Shown: positions 26,582 through 35,113 of the stretch, piece after piece | How positions within the stretch are numbered: position 1 is the first letter of the stretch | Layout: the number at the start of each line of letters is the position of its first letter | NCBI GenBank assembly: GCA_002499195.1 | Contig: DAKS01000022.1 | Coordinates: 1 to 64,000 of the forward strand | Direction: 5' to 3' | From: Euryarchaeota archaeon UBA443 | Lineage (GTDB): Archaea; Thermoplasmatota; Poseidoniia; Poseidoniales; Poseidoniaceae | DNA length: 64,000 nucleotides | Position numbers and translations under genes: made by a program | Notes under the pieces: generated by a model | Told to the model about the DNA's origin: nothing | Seen by the model: only the letters and a program-made list of their open reading frames with translations | Databases searched by the model: none

Positions 26582-27412
26582 ATGGCTGAAGAGGTCTCTC
26601 CTGAAAAGGCGAAGGAAATCGTCGAGATGCTTACTGGAGGTGGCTCGATAGAATCGATCAACACATCATTAGCGTTAGGTATCTTACCACTGGTCGAATC
26701 CATTGGTGATGAAGAACTTCTCTCTCGTTTGGTTGAACATGCACAGAAGGTTGCAGAGGATGACATCGAGAAGGGTTGGGCTCGATTTGAATATCTCAAA
26801 CGCAATGCAGGCTCCATCGAAGATATTGCAGAACTTGCCTTCCATGCCGAATCTCTCGAAAAGGGAGAGCCACTTGCAGCAGCAGTATTGCATCACCATG
26901 CACTCATGCTTCTTTCAATCGATGATACTGACTCCGCACAAACATCGGTTCGTCGTTCGTTGACCTTAAGAGAATCACTTGAAGATAAAGAAGGTATCAT
27001 CTACGGGCTTGCTGTACTCTCACGTTGCGCCCGTATGAACCAAGATTGGGATTCTGCAATCGTTCATGATACACGGCGACTAGAATTGGCCATAGCCATG
27101 CAAAACGATATTCTTCACATGGAAGCTCTTGCTGATGTTGCCCATGCTCAGGCAAGTCTTGGTGAACTCGCAACAGCATCAGAGATGTACCAAGAGAGTC
27201 TTGATTTCGCAAAGCGTCTTGAGCATCCTGCTGGCCATTTGGTCGCCAGTTGGGGACTTGCAGATCTTGCAGAAATCGAAACACGTTATGACGATGCACT
27301 CCTTGCTCTATCGGATACAATGCATCTTTTCATGCAGTTAGGAATCCCCGCACCTGACCTGCTGAAAAAACGACTTCATGCCTTGACTTCTATTGGCGAA
27401 GAGGTCAAGTAA
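26582..27412 (+). CDS. TPR-like helical repeat protein
   Basis: The 276-residue cytosolic protein is almost entirely helical. From about residue 95 it has tetratricopeptide-like units of about 40 residues (AAAVLHHHALMLLSIDDTDS; ALADVAHAQASLGELATASE; ASWGLADLAEIETRYDDALL), which usually make a protein-binding superhelix. The N-terminal 90 residues are a separate helical region. No enzymatic motif is seen. It stands alone on the plus strand between the nuclease and the flavin monooxygenase; no partner is obvious. Confidence 0.65.
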   Translation: MAEEVSPEKAKEIVEMLTGGGSIESINTSLALGILPLVESIGDEELLSRLVEHAQKVAEDDIEKGWARFEYLKRNAGSIEDIAELAFHAESLEKGEPLAAAVLHHHALMLLSIDDTDSAQTSVRRSLTLRESLEDKEGIIYGLAVLSRCARMNQDWDSAIVHDTRRLELAIAMQNDILHMEALADVAHAQASLGELATASEMYQESLDFAKRLEHPAGHLVASWGLADLAEIETRYDDALLALSDTMHLFMQLGIPAPDLLKKRLHALTSIGEEVK

Positions 27413-27464
27413 GGTACGAACGGGTTATGTTCTTTGACGTGTTGGGAAAAAAGAGGCGAAGTGC

Positions 27465-28694
27465 ATGGAACACGACATTTTCTTCTCCATCAGCCAGACG
27501 CCTGATGATAAAGGACATATTCCCGATGAGCAAACCATGCTGCAAAATTACTTCCAACAGTTGGAATGTGCCGATGAGTTAGGATTTGGAGTTGGATGGA
27601 TTGCACAGGCTCATCTTTCCACTGAAACACAGAAATCCAACAGCAAACCGGTCGTTCCTCACTGGCAAGGAGAGGTTGGCCTTTGTACCGATTTCCCTCA
27701 ACTCGCGATGGAATCTTTTCGTAGAACAAAAAACATCGAAATCGGTAGTGCTGTAATCTCAATTCTCGCATCAGGAGGTCCAATAGCACAGGCTGAGAGA
27801 ATAGCTAACACATTGCAACTTCTTGCTGTCAATAATGATTCACGACGCCTTCATGTCGGCTTTTCAGCGGGACGTTTTGAATTCATGGCCCGTCCGTATG
27901 GAATCGTTCCTCGAACACCTGTTGAAGAAGCAGCATGGCCTGCATTGCGAGGACAAATCTTTCTCGAAGCAAGTGAAATCTTCCTGCGCTTGTTACGGGG
28001 CGATGTTGTTTCATCAGATTCAGTTCGTTCAACAACACTAACCCGTGAGAATTTTAGAAGCGATGAGGATTGGCAACGGGTACAAGAAGCGAATGGTTCC
28101 AATTCGGATGCGATTGCAATCGATCGTCGTTATGTGTTCGAAGACATTCGTATCGTTCCAAATACATTTGATCGAAACCAACTCGTTCTTGTTGCTGGTA
28201 CACACGATCCAAAAGCACAAGTTTTCGTCAATTCCATCCTACCTGTTCGCGTGTTTAACCTATCGATTACACAACCCGAAATCATCGATGCTACACACGA
28301 ACGAATGCGGGCTTGCTTCCATTCCGATGGAGGTTCTTGGAAACGTTCAGACATGCCTCGAACGAGTTTTGTTTTCTTGAACGATGAGCCAGGACTTTCA
28401 TCTGAGGAACAACGCAAGGCTGCTCATGCTGAGGCTGAACAAGCGCTTGGAGCTTATTGGAATGCTCTTGAGGGTACCATCGATCCTAACAAAGTTCAGA
28501 ATGCTGCTCGGAATGCTTTGATCGGTAATGTCGAAGATGTTTCCCAACAATTGGTCGAACGATTCCATCCCGAAGATCGAGTCATGGCCTGGTTTGATTT
28601 CTTTAATCACGATAGTGAACGTGTCTGTAGAAACATGCGTTCCTACATGGAAAAAGTGGCTCCTCGAGTCGAAGAACTTCTCAAAGGTGATTGA
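27465..28694 (+). CDS. Luciferase-like (LLM) flavin-dependent monooxygenase
   Basis: The 409-residue protein has the bacterial luciferase-like TIM barrel: an opening strand with FFSISQTP, a strand with GFGVGWIAQAH, IEIGSAVISILASGGPIAQAERIANTLQLL, and RLHVGFSAGRFEF. Such enzymes use FMNH2 and O2, often for ring or C-N hydroxylation. It is the first of a run of plus-strand genes that ends with an extradiol dioxygenase and a permease, and it overlaps nothing but is only 2 nt from the amidase. In that context it may hydroxylate an aromatic or heterocyclic amine before ring cleavage (inference). Substrate is not readable from sequence. Confidence 0.83.
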   Translation: MEHDIFFSISQTPDDKGHIPDEQTMLQNYFQQLECADELGFGVGWIAQAHLSTETQKSNSKPVVPHWQGEVGLCTDFPQLAMESFRRTKNIEIGSAVISILASGGPIAQAERIANTLQLLAVNNDSRRLHVGFSAGRFEFMARPYGIVPRTPVEEAAWPALRGQIFLEASEIFLRLLRGDVVSSDSVRSTTLTRENFRSDEDWQRVQEANGSNSDAIAIDRRYVFEDIRIVPNTFDRNQLVLVAGTHDPKAQVFVNSILPVRVFNLSITQPEIIDATHERMRACFHSDGGSWKRSDMPRTSFVFLNDEPGLSSEEQRKAAHAEAEQALGAYWNALEGTIDPNKVQNAARNALIGNVEDVSQQLVERFHPEDRVMAWFDFFNHDSERVCRNMRSYMEKVAPRVEELLKGD

Positions 28695-28696
28695 AC

Positions 28697-29818
28697 ATGG
28701 CAATCAATCATCATAATCATTCAGCCGTTAAACCAGGAAGGCCTGGAAGTGAATTATTTCCAGACTCTCCACTCGGTGAACAGGTTGAGGGGATTCCGAC
28801 TGGACGCGACGTTGCATGGGAGCCATTGGTCGATTATCGGCGCAATGGCGTTTCTGAGACGACCATTCATGGAGCCGTCGCTTGGGCGCATGGTGATGAA
28901 GTGATTCACTCCTTTGGTGGAAATGTGCTTTGTTATGGTCGTTCGATGATGAAGCCATTCATGCTCAAAGCATTCGTTAAAGAATTGGCCGACCTTTCTT
29001 GGGAACAGAAAGCGATATCCGTTGCCAGTCACAATGGTGATACGGAGCACGTTGCAGCTGCCCAATCACTCTTATCGCAGTCTGAATGGCCATTGATGTT
29101 GACGCCAATCGATGTACCATTGATTCAGTTTGGTCGACAAGTTCGTCGGCCTCGTCGTTGGTATCATACCTGTTCAGGTGAACATGCAGCAATTCTTCGC
29201 GGTTGTAGAGAGAAAGGTTGGAATCGTGCAGGATATACATTGCCAAGCCATCAGGTGTTTGAAGCATATATGTCGCAAATTCGCCGTTTTATTGGTGAGG
29301 ACTGGACGCCACTGAGAATTGCTAAGGATGGATGTGGATTGCCAACCGTTTCTAACACAGTCGCTGAACTAGCACAAATTTATGCAGGACTTGTTCGCGA
29401 TAAAAATGAAGATTGGATTTGGGAAGCGATGGTCCGTCATCCTGATCTTGTCGGTGGATTCAACCGTTTGGACTCAACAATTCTCAAAGCGGGTGAAGGT
29501 ACGGTGATCGCCAAGGAAGGAGCCGATGGATTGCTTGGGTTGGCTATTGAACATCCTGATTATCCAAAGGGACTTGGTATCGTCATCAAAATCGCTCATG
29601 GTTGGAATGCACAAGCAACATGGTATGTTGCTCGAGCCGTTCTCGGTGTCTTGGGAGTTGATTTGAGGAACCCCTATCCGCTGCATCGACAAAAAGCATT
29701 CATCGTTCCAGGAATTGTTCCTGATCGCTATATCGACGTGCTTGAAACCATTCCAACATGGGACGAATGGGATCCTGACCAAGACCGTTGGATGTACGAT
29801 GCGGAGATGGATCCATGA
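28697..29818 (+). CDS. Asparaginase II-like amidohydrolase
   Basis: The 373-residue product matches the thermolabile asparaginase II family first known from Rhizobium etli: GRSMMKPFMLKAF, SVASHNGDTEHVAAAQ, HTCSGEHAAILRGCREKGW, KDGCGLPT and GWNAQATW. This family is unrelated to GatD-type asparaginases and hydrolyses amide side chains. The ATG at 28697 comes 2 nt after the monooxygenase stop; an upstream in-frame TTG at 28691 is less likely. It overlaps the following aldehyde dehydrogenase by 4 nt (ATGA), so it is co-transcribed with it. It could remove ammonia from an amide intermediate of the ring-degradation route (inference) or simply degrade asparagine. Confidence 0.78.
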   Translation: MAINHHNHSAVKPGRPGSELFPDSPLGEQVEGIPTGRDVAWEPLVDYRRNGVSETTIHGAVAWAHGDEVIHSFGGNVLCYGRSMMKPFMLKAFVKELADLSWEQKAISVASHNGDTEHVAAAQSLLSQSEWPLMLTPIDVPLIQFGRQVRRPRRWYHTCSGEHAAILRGCREKGWNRAGYTLPSHQVFEAYMSQIRRFIGEDWTPLRIAKDGCGLPTVSNTVAELAQIYAGLVRDKNEDWIWEAMVRHPDLVGGFNRLDSTILKAGEGTVIAKEGADGLLGLAIEHPDYPKGLGIVIKIAHGWNAQATWYVARAVLGVLGVDLRNPYPLHRQKAFIVPGIVPDRYIDVLETIPTWDEWDPDQDRWMYDAEMDP

Positions 29819-31260
29819 ATGTACTGAACTTTATCGATGGAGTCTTTGTTGATGCTATTGATGAACAAACCATCTCCAATATCAATCCCGCTACAGGTCA
29901 AATAATCGGGACTCTAGCTCGCTCGAAGGGATTAGATGTTGAGTCCGCGGTAGAAGCAGCCTTGAATGCACAACAGGATTGGTCTGCTTTGAGTATGCTT
30001 GAACGTGCAGATTGGCTTGACCGTATTGCAGATGGACTTGAAGCGAGAAAAGAAGAACTTGCACAACGGGAATCCAGAGACACCGGTAAGCCACTGGCAT
30101 TAGCCCGTCGTGTTGATGCACAACGTTCGATTGATAATTTCAGATTCTTCGCTGATTTTGCTCGAAAACGAGAGCCTGAAGTGTTTGAAATGACTGATGC
30201 AACCAATGTTGTACATCGAAATCCGATTGGAACTGTAGGATTGATTACACCTTGGAATCTTCCGCTCTATTTGCTGAGTTGGAAGGTTGCACCTGCCTTA
30301 TTGATGGGTAATACGATCGTTGCTAAACCGAGTGAACTCACGCCCTTGACAGCGAATCTTTTGTGTGAAGTAACTTCTGAAATTGGACTTCCTTCGGGTG
30401 TTCTCAACATTGTTCACGGCTATGGTCCAGAGGTTGGACAAGCGATACTTGAGCATCCTGATATTCGTGCTATATCCTTCACAGGCGGTACTGAGACAGG
30501 ACGTCACGTCGCAGCAACTGCAGCGCCGATGTTCAAGAAACTCTCATTGGAGTTAGGCGGTAAAAATGCGACCATCATCCTTGATGACGCTGATATTGAT
30601 ATGGCAGTTGAAGGAGCAGTTCGAGCAGGATTTACCAATGGAGGTCAAGTTTGTCTATGTGGCTCTAGAATTCTTGTTCATACATCCATAGCTGACGAAT
30701 TCACATCTAGACTTGTCGAAGCGGTTGAGGCAATGGTATGTGGCGCCCCTGAAAATGAATCCACACAAATCGGTGCACTCATCAGTCAAGATCACATGCA
30801 CAAAGTGGAATCTTACATTCAACTTGGAATCGAGGAGGGAGGAACAATTCTCACTGGAGGTACCCGTGAGATGACCGGACAAGTTGGACCTACTTCAGAG
30901 GGAGCATTCTTGAGACCTACCGTCATCGACGGACTTGATCACAATTCCCGCACCTCAACCGAGGAAATCTTTGGTCCTGTTGTAACCATCCATCGATTTG
31001 AGTACGATGAAGAAGCGATTGAAATTGCAAATTCAACCGAATATGGACTAGCTGGTTCTGTATGGTCGGGCGACACAAATCGAGCGCACGAAATCGCACA
31101 GAGGATTGAAACTGGAATCATCTGGGTTAATACTTGGTTACACCGTGATTTGAGGACACCATTTGGAGGAGTCAAGAACTCAGGAGTGGGCCGAGAAGGT
31201 GGTGCATGGAGCCTAGGATTCTTTTCCGAACCACTGAATGTTTGCATCAAACACGATTGA
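29815..31260 (+). CDS. Aldehyde dehydrogenase, 2-aminomuconate-6-semialdehyde dehydrogenase type
   Basis: A 481-residue NAD(P)-dependent aldehyde dehydrogenase with all core motifs: TPWNLPLYL, the GGTETGR cofactor loop, LELGGKN (general-base Glu), GGQVCLCGSR (catalytic Cys) and EIFGPVV. The start overlaps the preceding stop as ATGA; the earlier in-frame codon at 29788 would intrude on the amidase gene. Family members oxidise hydroxymuconic or aminomuconic semialdehydes and betaine aldehyde. Nearby extradiol dioxygenase and RidA-like aminomuconate deaminase genes make AmnC-like activity (2-aminomuconate semialdehyde to 2-aminomuconate) the best guess. The specific substrate is inference. Confidence 0.85.
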   Translation: MNVLNFIDGVFVDAIDEQTISNINPATGQIIGTLARSKGLDVESAVEAALNAQQDWSALSMLERADWLDRIADGLEARKEELAQRESRDTGKPLALARRVDAQRSIDNFRFFADFARKREPEVFEMTDATNVVHRNPIGTVGLITPWNLPLYLLSWKVAPALLMGNTIVAKPSELTPLTANLLCEVTSEIGLPSGVLNIVHGYGPEVGQAILEHPDIRAISFTGGTETGRHVAATAAPMFKKLSLELGGKNATIILDDADIDMAVEGAVRAGFTNGGQVCLCGSRILVHTSIADEFTSRLVEAVEAMVCGAPENESTQIGALISQDHMHKVESYIQLGIEEGGTILTGGTREMTGQVGPTSEGAFLRPTVIDGLDHNSRTSTEEIFGPVVTIHRFEYDEEAIEIANSTEYGLAGSVWSGDTNRAHEIAQRIETGIIWVNTWLHRDLRTPFGGVKNSGVGREGGAWSLGFFSEPLNVCIKHD

Positions 31261-31315
31261 TTTCGGTAGCGAGCCTTTGAAATGTTGAATTCAATCGGAA
31301 GCATGAGGCAGAACA

Positions 31316-32137
31316 ATGTCGGTTCACAGTAAGGCGACGAAAGTAACCACGCATACGCTTCAAGAAATGAAGCGAGTCAATGAGCCCATTACAATGCTGA
31401 CAGCCTACGATTATTCTCTAGCACGCCTTGTCGATGCTGCTGGTGTGGATGTAATCCTTGTTGGTGATTCAGCCTCCAATGTTATGGCAGGTCAAGTAAC
31501 GACCGTGCCCATGACGCTCGACCATATGATCTACCACGCTCAGTGTGTCCAGCGTGCTGTTGATAGAGCACTTATCGTCGTCGATATGCCGTTTGGAACC
31601 TATCAAGGAAATTCAAGGCAGGCTCTTGAAAGTGCAATTCGAATTATGAAAGAAGCGGAAGGCCATGCTGTCAAACTCGAGGGTGGTTCGGAGATTGTTG
31701 AATCGATTGAGCGAATTTTGACAGCAGGAATCCCAGTCATGGGCCATCTTGGTCTTACTCCACAAAGCATCTACAAGTTTGGTACATATACAGTACGAGC
31801 GAAAGAAGATGAAGAGGCAGAGAAGTTGATTGCTGATGCAAAACTCTTGGAAGCAGCTGGATGTTTTGCTATCGTTCTCGAGAAGATTCCAAAGGAATTG
31901 GCTCAGCGTGTACAGGGCGAATTGAACATTCCAGTAATTGGTATAGGTGCAGGGCCACATTGTGATGGACAGGTTTTGGTCTTGCATGATCTTCTTGGAA
32001 TCACTATGGATTTCTCACCACGATTCCTCCGACGTTACCTCAATCTTGCAGAGGAGATTGATGGTGCAATTCGTTCATACTGTGAAGATGTCCGATCCGG
32101 TGACTTCCCGAACGAATCCGAATCCTATACGTCTTAG
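31316..32137 (+). CDS. panB: 3-methyl-2-oxobutanoate hydroxymethyltransferase
   Basis: PanB transfers a hydroxymethyl group from methylene-tetrahydrofolate to 2-oxoisovalerate, giving ketopantoate for CoA synthesis. The 273-residue product has the expected length and motifs: [30 protein letters not shown] (metal Asp), [32 protein letters not shown] (catalytic Glu) and [18 protein letters not shown]. It lies 55 nt after the aldehyde dehydrogenase on the same strand, but its role in coenzyme synthesis has no obvious link to the ring-cleavage genes. The 3' end overlaps the convergent membrane protein by 4 nt. Confidence 0.93.
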   Translation: MSVHSKATKVTTHTLQEMKRVNEPITMLTAYDYSLARLVDAAGVDVILVGDSASNVMAGQVTTVPMTLDHMIYHAQCVQRAVDRALIVVDMPFGTYQGNSRQALESAIRIMKEAEGHAVKLEGGSEIVESIERILTAGIPVMGHLGLTPQSIYKFGTYTVRAKEDEEAEKLIADAKLLEAAGCFAIVLEKIPKELAQRVQGELNIPVIGIGAGPHCDGQVLVLHDLLGITMDFSPRFLRRYLNLAEEIDGAIRSYCEDVRSGDFPNESESYTS

Positions 32138-32628
32138 AAATAAATGAAGACAAGGACACCGCCACCAAAACCGCCGATGTTGACGGCCATTCCATGCCAT
32201 AGTCCGTATCGGAATGGTGGAAACTCGAATTGAAGCCAGTATGAACTAATGAATAGCCATGCTATGGCTGGAATAAATCCTCCCAAATAAAGGGAAGAAG
32301 TACCAAACATCCAGACTAATGATAGGATACATGCAGTAACTGCAAAACCCATCGCATATTCCCCTGCTCGCCTCATTTCCATTCCAACGAGTTGCTTGTA
32401 GATCAAAGGTGATGCAATGAGATACATGGCAAATGCACCGTGAACTGGATTCGGTACGAATGAATCAATTCGGGGCATGACGGTGAGTTGCCATATGGCT
32501 CCAAATATCATTCCGATAAATAGAGGAGCCATCATATGTCGAAGCATATCTGAGAAGATTTCGCTTCCTGAAACAGATGCATCATCTGTTGCATCGGATG
32601 AAATCACTTCCGTATCACCCTCCGACAT
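32134..32628 (-). CDS. Polytopic membrane protein, unknown
   Basis: The 164-residue product has an acidic, Ser-rich N-terminus of about 25 residues and then about five hydrophobic segments ([84 protein letters not shown]). I do not recognise a family. It is the only minus-strand gene within the 27.5-36.7 kb plus-strand run and splits the dehydrogenase/panB genes from the dioxygenase genes. Confidence 0.6.
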   Translation of the reverse strand: MSEGDTEVISSDATDDASVSGSEIFSDMLRHMMAPLFIGMIFGAIWQLTVMPRIDSFVPNPVHGAFAMYLIASPLIYKQLVGMEMRRAGEYAMGFAVTACILSLVWMFGTSSLYLGGFIPAIAWLFISSYWLQFEFPPFRYGLWHGMAVNIGGFGGGVLVFIYF

Positions 32629-32709
32629 ACCTCATGCTCAATATCTTCTCGTTTGAGTTTTAGCCTTATCCTGCGATGCATCCATATGCGACCTATGTTT
32701 CGTTGGAAC

Positions 32710-33606
32710 ATGGCCAAAGGTTCGATTGTTGCAGGCTGTCTTGCACCACACCCTCCTCACCTTGTCTATGCAGAAAATCCACCACAAAATGAACCGACTT
32801 CAGAAGGTGGGTGGGAACAACTTCGATGGGGCTATGAGCGACTGCGTGAATCGCTTTCAAAGGTTGATCACGATGTATTGGTCATTCTTTCACCGCATTG
32901 GCAAACCTACGTCGGCACTCATTTCCTCGGCCTTCCAAACTTTGAGGATCTCTCGGTTGACCCTATTTTTCCAAACCTGTTTCGATACTCCTATAATCTC
33001 GATATCGATGTGGAATTGAGTAAAGCCATCCATGACAAGGCAGCAGATGCTGGACTTGCAGTGAAGATGATGGAAAATCCCGATTTCCGTGTTGATTACG
33101 GAACCATCACAACTGGACATATGGTCAATCCTGCATTTGACAAACCCCTGGTGGTTATTTCTTCGAATAGATCGAGACATTACTACTCTGTCGAAGTCAT
33201 GCAAGAGATGATGATGGAACTCGGCCGTGCAACCCGTGCTGCTATTCTTGAAAGTGGGAAAAAGGCCGTTGTACTTGCATCCAATTCCCTTTCACATCGC
33301 CATTTTACGACCGAATCTGATGTTCCTGAAGACATGAGTAAAGAGCACATTACGAGCCATGCAATGCATCTTTGGGACATGCGAATCATCGACTATATGC
33401 GAACTGGTCAGGCGCAGCGAATCATCGATGAAATGCCAGAATTCACTGAGCAGGCGATTGCTGAATCGGATGGTGGTGGACTGACTTGGCTTCTCAGTAC
33501 GCTAACAGTTCCATCGTATCCTGCTATTCTTCATGGATATGGGACCATTATTGGAACTGGTAACGCGATTGTAGAGTGGCCTTGTTATCTACACGAGGAG
33601 GTCTGA
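32710..33606 (+). CDS. Extradiol ring-cleavage dioxygenase, aminophenol 1,6-dioxygenase beta (catalytic) type
   Basis: A class III (LigB-type) extradiol dioxygenase of 298 residues. Numbering from the ATG at 32710, the Fe(II)-ligand candidates are His14 (LAPHPPHL), His63 (LSPHW) and Glu252, with acid-base His196 (SNSLSHRHF). As I recall, 2-aminophenol dioxygenase AmnB uses His13, His62, Glu251 and His195, a constant offset of one. The enzyme would open an aromatic ring next to a hydroxyl/amino pair with O2. ATGs at 32653, 32686 and 32695 lie upstream, but the family start fits 32710. The partner subunit gene begins 2 nt after its stop. Confidence 0.85.
   Translation: MAKGSIVAGCLAPHPPHLVYAENPPQNEPTSEGGWEQLRWGYERLRESLSKVDHDVLVILSPHWQTYVGTHFLGLPNFEDLSVDPIFPNLFRYSYNLDIDVELSKAIHDKAADAGLAVKMMENPDFRVDYGTITTGHMVNPAFDKPLVVISSNRSRHYYSVEVMQEMMMELGRATRAAILESGKKAVVLASNSLSHRHFTTESDVPEDMSKEHITSHAMHLWDMRIIDYMRTGQAQRIIDEMPEFTEQAIAESDGGGLTWLLSTLTVPSYPAILHGYGTIIGTGNAIVEWPCYLHEEV
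33597..33602 (+). promoter_or_regulatory. Strong Shine-Dalgarno sequence
   Basis: GGAGGT ends 6 nt before the ATG at 33609 and lies inside the end of the upstream dioxygenase gene. It fixes the start of the fusion gene at 33609 rather than an in-frame codon at 33576, and shows translation coupling of the two dioxygenase subunits. Confidence 0.75.
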
Positions 33607-33608
33607 AC

Positions 33609-35003
33609 ATGAGCAATCCAATCCTCGCCTCTTACGTTGTTCCAGTTCATCCACATCCATTATTGGTTCCCGAGCAAAATGAGGGATGGCAACGGCTTCG
33701 TAATGCATTTGATGAAGCCCGTGAACAAATCGCTCAAAGCGATGCAGATTTGATGATTATTTATTCAACGACATGGCCGAGTATTATCGGGCATCAGATT
33801 CAAGCCGATCCAAATCCAACATGGACGCTTGTCGATCATGACTTTCATGATTTGGGTTCAATGGATTACTCGTTCCGAATCGATGCTGATTTTGCTGAAG
33901 CTTGGAACGAAGCCAATCATGCCCGTGGCTTGCAAAGTCGAACGGTTGCCTACAACGGCTTTCCAATCGATGTTGGTTCGGTTGTGGCATTGAAATTACT
34001 CAATCCTGACAATGCGATTCCGGCGGTTATCGTCTCATCAAATGTTTATGCAAATCGTGCTGAAACAACAGTTCTTGCAAAAGCCTGCCTAGATGTTCTT
34101 GGATCGACCGGAAAGAAGGCTGTTGCTGTGACTGCAATGTCAATGTCGAATCGAATGTTCACCGAATTTATCGATGCTGCTGATGACAAAATACACTCGC
34201 TAAAGGATGATGAATGGAATCGTAAGGTGCTTGAATTCCTTGAAGAAGGACGGCTCGAAGATGTTGCTCAACTTTCTCGAACCATCCACCAACAAATACG
34301 CGTACAGAAAGTTGTGACATTCAAACCTATGTGGTGGCTCTCGGCTATGAACGATAATCGAAATGATCTGACGGGCCGAGTTCTCGCCTACGAAGCCTTG
34401 CATGGCGCTGGTGGTGCTGTGGTTCATCTCGATCCAACATCCAATGGAATGGGTGACAAAGAATACGACGAAGACGATGTCGAAGTCTACCATGGTGAAC
34501 GAAATGTTCTCGATGCAGAAGATTCTGATGAGGACAATCCTAAGCCTTCATCGGACAATGGGCCTGCACTATGGGATCCTGTGGAAGGTAAGGGTGCCGT
34601 GAATACAGATTCCGCTCCCAAACCAGTAGGATTGTATCCACATGCTCGACGTGTTGGAGATCTTCTCTACCTCTCGGGTGTAGGGCCTCGTCAACCTGGA
34701 ACGAATGCTATTCCTGGTGGGCCAATACGTGATGGAAATGGCCAACCGCTTGAATACGATATCAAAGCCCAAACACGGGCAGTTGTAGAGAATATTGCTA
34801 GAATCCTTGAGGAAGCAGGCTCTTCAATGGACAAAGTGGTTGATGTGACATCGTTCCTTGTCGATATGGATAGAGACTTTGGTGGATACAATGAGGTTTG
34901 GGCTGAAACACTCGGTCATTATGGACCAACACGGACGACACTGGCAATTCGTGCACTTCCTACACCAATCGCTGTAGAGATGAAAGTCATCGCTAAAATA
35001 TAG
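33609..35003 (+). CDS. Fusion of aminophenol dioxygenase alpha-like (non-catalytic) subunit and RidA/2-aminomuconate deaminase domain
   Basis: The 464-residue protein has two parts. Residues 1 to about 285 are a LigB-type domain like the AmnA alpha subunit: VPVHPHPLLVPEQ at the start, but YSTTWPSI where the catalytic subunit has SPHW, so a metal His is missing. An acidic linker follows (about 290-325). Residues about 333-464 form a RidA/YjgF domain (YPHARRVGDLLYLSGVGPRQ; VDVTSFLVDMDRDFGGYNE; TRTTLAIRALPTPIAVEMK), the family of 2-aminomuconate deaminase AmnD. The fusion would couple ring cleavage with hydrolysis of the resulting enamine/imine. It follows the catalytic subunit by 2 nt. Confidence 0.83.
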   Translation: MSNPILASYVVPVHPHPLLVPEQNEGWQRLRNAFDEAREQIAQSDADLMIIYSTTWPSIIGHQIQADPNPTWTLVDHDFHDLGSMDYSFRIDADFAEAWNEANHARGLQSRTVAYNGFPIDVGSVVALKLLNPDNAIPAVIVSSNVYANRAETTVLAKACLDVLGSTGKKAVAVTAMSMSNRMFTEFIDAADDKIHSLKDDEWNRKVLEFLEEGRLEDVAQLSRTIHQQIRVQKVVTFKPMWWLSAMNDNRNDLTGRVLAYEALHGAGGAVVHLDPTSNGMGDKEYDEDDVEVYHGERNVLDAEDSDEDNPKPSSDNGPALWDPVEGKGAVNTDSAPKPVGLYPHARRVGDLLYLSGVGPRQPGTNAIPGGPIRDGNGQPLEYDIKAQTRAVVENIARILEEAGSSMDKVVDVTSFLVDMDRDFGGYNEVWAETLGHYGPTRTTLAIRALPTPIAVEMKVIAKI

Positions 35004-35113
35004 TTTCCAGATTTTGGCGACTTGTATCCTCAAAATATGCAAGAGAATATATCCTTTATTTGTTTGAAGGGACTTACAGGCCTAGTTGCTGTCGGATATC
35101 GGGGGATGTTTTC

